The notes under the pieces are model-generated. The model made no database searches. It saw only the letters and a program-made list of their open reading frames with translations, and was not told the origin of the DNA. Positions 5,932-7,666 of a DNA stretch of 7,666 nucleotides are shown one piece after another. This DNA is from DATLBY01 sp035526665 (lineage in GTDB: Bacteria; Acidobacteriota; Terriglobia; Bryobacterales; Bryobacteraceae): assembly GCA_035526665.1 (NCBI GenBank), contig DATLBY010000277.1:1-7666 (forward strand), given 5' to 3'. Each line of letters opens with the position of its first letter. The stretch's first letter is position 1. The translations under genes were made by a program, and so were the position numbers.

Positions 5932-5950
5932 TTTTCAGTGCTTCTGAAAA
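5932..5950. repeat. Short inverted repeat over the esterase stop codon
   Basis: TTTTCAG (5932-5938) and CTGAAAA (5944-5950) form a perfect 7-bp inverted repeat with a 5-base loop. It covers the esterase stop and touches the 6-bp gap between the convergent stops. It is AT-rich and neither strand has a run of T after it, so a terminator role is doubtful. Confidence 0.35.
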
Positions 5951-7218
5951 TTCGCATCGGCGAAATCCAGATACTGGGCCCAATCGTACGACGTGACGTC
6001 GTGCTTCCCGGCCCGCATGTGATAGCGTACTGTGCCCCCGATAGGCGTATTCACTTTCGGCATCTCGTCGGTACCAATACCCGGTTTTCCGAATAGCTTA
6101 TACACCTGGCCGGCGTGAACGGCGGAAAGGAACTCGCCTCGCGGGTCGGCGTGCAGATCCTGATCCGCGCTCGCCACATACAGAGGCCGCGGAGCAATTA
6201 GTGCGAGCAGCATATGGTGGTCTACGGGCAGCTTGTCGACGTCATCCGCGTACTTGCGATAATTCCTGGAGAACCAGTGCGGGAAATTCATATTCAGCTG
6301 CGCGACGGTTTCCCCGAAGTCACGCCGCGACAGCGCTGCCCCGCCCTCGCCTGAGTCGTTTGAGATCACGATCGCAAAACGTGGATCCTGAGCGCCGGCC
6401 CATAAGGCCGTTTTTCCCAGCCGGGAATGCCCGATGACGGCAATTTTCTTCGAGTCGATATCCTTGTCCGTCTGCAGGTAATCCATCGCACGGCTGAGCC
6501 CCCACGCCCAGGCGCCGATGGCTCCCCACTCATCCGGGCCGGGTTCGGTTTGTCCTGGACGGAAAAACAAGGGCCGCACTCCGAATCCAATTCCGCCCGA
6601 GAAGTCCGGCTCGATGTCATAGTAATTCGCGGTGGCAAGCGCATAGCCGCGATCCAGAATTGTCTCGACCGGCCAGCGGCTCGCGACCGCTCCGCGCGCT
6701 GTTTCGTCAGCGATCCGCTGGTTGAACTTTCCCTTTACTTGCGGATCCTTTGTCCATACACGGCCCAGGTTGATGCCCGGGTCGGCATTCACGGCGTGGT
6801 TACCCTGAAAGTTCAGGCCCAGGAAGAGTGGCGCGGGCTTGCCGCCCCGGGCCGGCACATAAATCAGCAGGTCCATGCGCGGTCCATCACTCTTTTCCGA
6901 GAACTGCAGGGTGACCTGTTTTCTAATTGCTTTTCCGCCTAACGCTTTTGGGTCGATCTGTGCTGCGCCAGCGGTAATCTTTATCTTTTGCCGGGGCGTG
7001 CGGCCGTAGACTTCAGACTCGAACTGTTTCAGGATTTCCGGTCTGCGTTTGCTGTTCCACGCCGCGGCATCGCGTACCGGCTGGCCATTCTCCAGGACCA
7101 GAAGTGGAGGCAAGGTATAGTTACCCACCCGCGCTTCGTCCAAATTCGAAGGACGCCGAACCTGCGCCCAAACCAAACTGCTCAGCGCCACCAGACTGCA
7201 GGAAAGAATTACTTTCAC
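5935..7218 (-). CDS. Secreted carbohydrate esterase, CE15 (4-O-methyl-glucuronoyl methylesterase) family
   Basis: CE15 enzymes hydrolyse the ester between glucuronic acid of xylan and lignin alcohols. This 427-residue alpha/beta-hydrolase begins with a signal peptide (MKVIL, hydrophobic to V-W-A, likely cleavage after Ala18). The nucleophile motif G-H-S-R-L-G-K (263-269) has Ser265. It is followed by N-D-S-G-E-G-G-A-A-L-S-R-R (287-299), a block characteristic of bacterial members, then H-H-M-L-L-A-L-I-A-P-R-P-L-Y-V and the D-P-R-G-E-F block. The catalytic His is most likely His406 (G-K-H-D). Asp288 lies at the same distance from Ser as the catalytic Glu of fungal members, so the triad acid is Asp here or Glu291 serves. 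The start is GTG with AGGAGG four bases upstream, overlapping the preceding gene's stop as GTGA. The true substrate is inferred from family only. Confidence 0.88.
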   Translation of the reverse strand: MKVILSCSLVALSSLVWAQVRRPSNLDEARVGNYTLPPLLVLENGQPVRDAAAWNSKRRPEILKQFESEVYGRTPRQKIKITAGAAQIDPKALGGKAIRKQVTLQFSEKSDGPRMDLLIYVPARGGKPAPLFLGLNFQGNHAVNADPGINLGRVWTKDPQVKGKFNQRIADETARGAVASRWPVETILDRGYALATANYYDIEPDFSGGIGFGVRPLFFRPGQTEPGPDEWGAIGAWAWGLSRAMDYLQTDKDIDSKKIAVIGHSRLGKTALWAGAQDPRFAIVISNDSGEGGAALSRRDFGETVAQLNMNFPHWFSRNYRKYADDVDKLPVDHHMLLALIAPRPLYVASADQDLHADPRGEFLSAVHAGQVYKLFGKPGIGTDEMPKVNTPIGGTVRYHMRAGKHDVTSYDWAQYLDFADANFQKH

Positions 7219-7666
7219 CCGACCTCCTCGTCAACCGCAATTACTTCGTGCAACCCTACTCCCGGCACCTCGACCTCGAGACGCCCTGATCGTATATTTA
7301 CATGAAGCTGCCGGCCGTCGACCAGTAGCTTTGCGGCGCGCGGACGGAACCGATCCGGAAGCCGAAGGCTGACGCTCTGCGGACCCAGCGGGATCACCTC
7401 GCGATACGAGCCGCGCATGGTCATCGGGTTGGTCAGATTGACCAAGTGGACAGCCATGGAATGTTTTTGCCGCCACAGCGTAATGTCCAACTTTCGCAAA
7501 CCACGGCCGCAAGCCGTTGGCGATTCCGTCAATCACCCAAATTTTGAGCTCTTCCGGGTTTTGCACGGAGTCCTTCCACCGGTACGGCTCCTCCACGCCC
7601 ACGCTGAAAATTCCTCCGACGGGCTTGCGGCCGAGGGTGGCGCGGTACTCCTTTGCATTCTTCCCG
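7215..7666 (-). pseudogene. Glycoside-hydrolase-like gene with internal deletion and frameshift, cut by right edge
   Basis: Two protein-like segments on the minus strand lie in different frames. From the edge to about 7495, one frame reads N-A-K-E-Y-R-A-T-L-G-R-K-P, then V-G-V-E-E-P-Y-R-W-K-D-S-V, then D-G-I-A-N-G-L-R-P-W-F. From about 7495 the next frame reads L-D-I-T-L-W-R-Q-K-H-S-M, then V-H-L-V-N-L-T-N-P-M, ending in V-G-L-H-E-V-I-A-V-D with TGA at 7217-7215. I recall both blocks from one family of acidobacterial and planctomycete glycoside-hydrolase-like proteins (beta-galactosidase-like, possibly the GHL6 group), the first in the catalytic half and the second at the C-terminus with several hundred residues between. 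The joint therefore looks like a large deletion that also shifted the frame. The first frame continues past the joint to a stop near 7231 with meaningless sequence. An assembly error could mimic this. The family name is tentative; the frame change is plain in the sequence. Confidence 0.65.
7223..7228 (-). promoter_or_regulatory. Ribosome binding site of the esterase, inside the upstream gene
   Basis: AGGAGG on the minus strand lies four bases before the GTG at 7218. It lies within the last codons of the upstream glycoside-hydrolase-like gene, consistent with translational coupling across the GTGA overlap. Confidence 0.7.

Noticed and set aside
1..7666. Mobile elements, CRISPR array, tRNA or rRNA genes, defence systems
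   Set aside because: I saw no transposase, no regularly spaced repeats, no tRNA-like fold and no defence-gene motifs on either strand. The genes are core metabolism and polysaccharide breakdown.

Overview
The window looks like chromosomal DNA of an acidobacterium, probably of the Solibacter/Bryobacter kind. This is inferred from gene content rather than proven: moderately high GC, GatB-dependent tRNA amidation, a secreted CE15-type esterase behind a glycoside-hydrolase-like gene, and dxr next to rseP. It reads as core chromosome with a polysaccharide locus at the right end. I saw no tRNA, rRNA, insertion sequence, CRISPR array or origin.

Layout from left to right: (1) gatB on the minus strand, cut by the left edge about ten codons before its expected end, with a -10 box placed so that its mRNA is probably leaderless. 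(2) A divergent 201-bp spacer, then a small plus-strand gene for a helix-turn-helix-like protein whose end carries a 13-bp tandem duplication. (3) A plus-strand beta-hydroxyacid dehydrogenase with its own promoter, a strong ribosome binding site and a TTG start. (4) A 198-bp spacer between convergent genes with a GCAA-capped hairpin and an 8-bp-stem structure: a bidirectional terminator, a small RNA, or both. (5) A minus-strand gene for a short exported YHS-domain protein that lacks a conserved cysteine. (6) Only 36 bp away and divergent, dxr and then rseP, ten bases apart, forming an isoprenoid/envelope operon. A perfect 16-bp palindrome holds the dxr ribosome binding site in its loop. (7) On the minus strand, a glycoside-hydrolase-like gene entering from the right edge, followed by a secreted CE15-family glucuronoyl esterase. 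Their stop and start overlap as GTGA. The esterase converges on rseP with six bases between the stops.

The core genes serve amidated-tRNA synthesis (gatB), the MEP isoprenoid pathway (dxr) and intramembrane proteolysis (rseP). The right-hand pair would act on plant-type polysaccharide outside the cytoplasm. The glycoside-hydrolase-like gene appears broken: its N-terminal-side and C-terminal-side parts lie in different frames and are joined with what looks like several hundred codons missing.

I did not find a clearly new multi-gene system. The best leads are the decayed hydrolase gene coupled to an intact esterase, the intergenic structured RNA, the palindrome at dxr, the altered DXR active-site segment, and the leaderless gatB.
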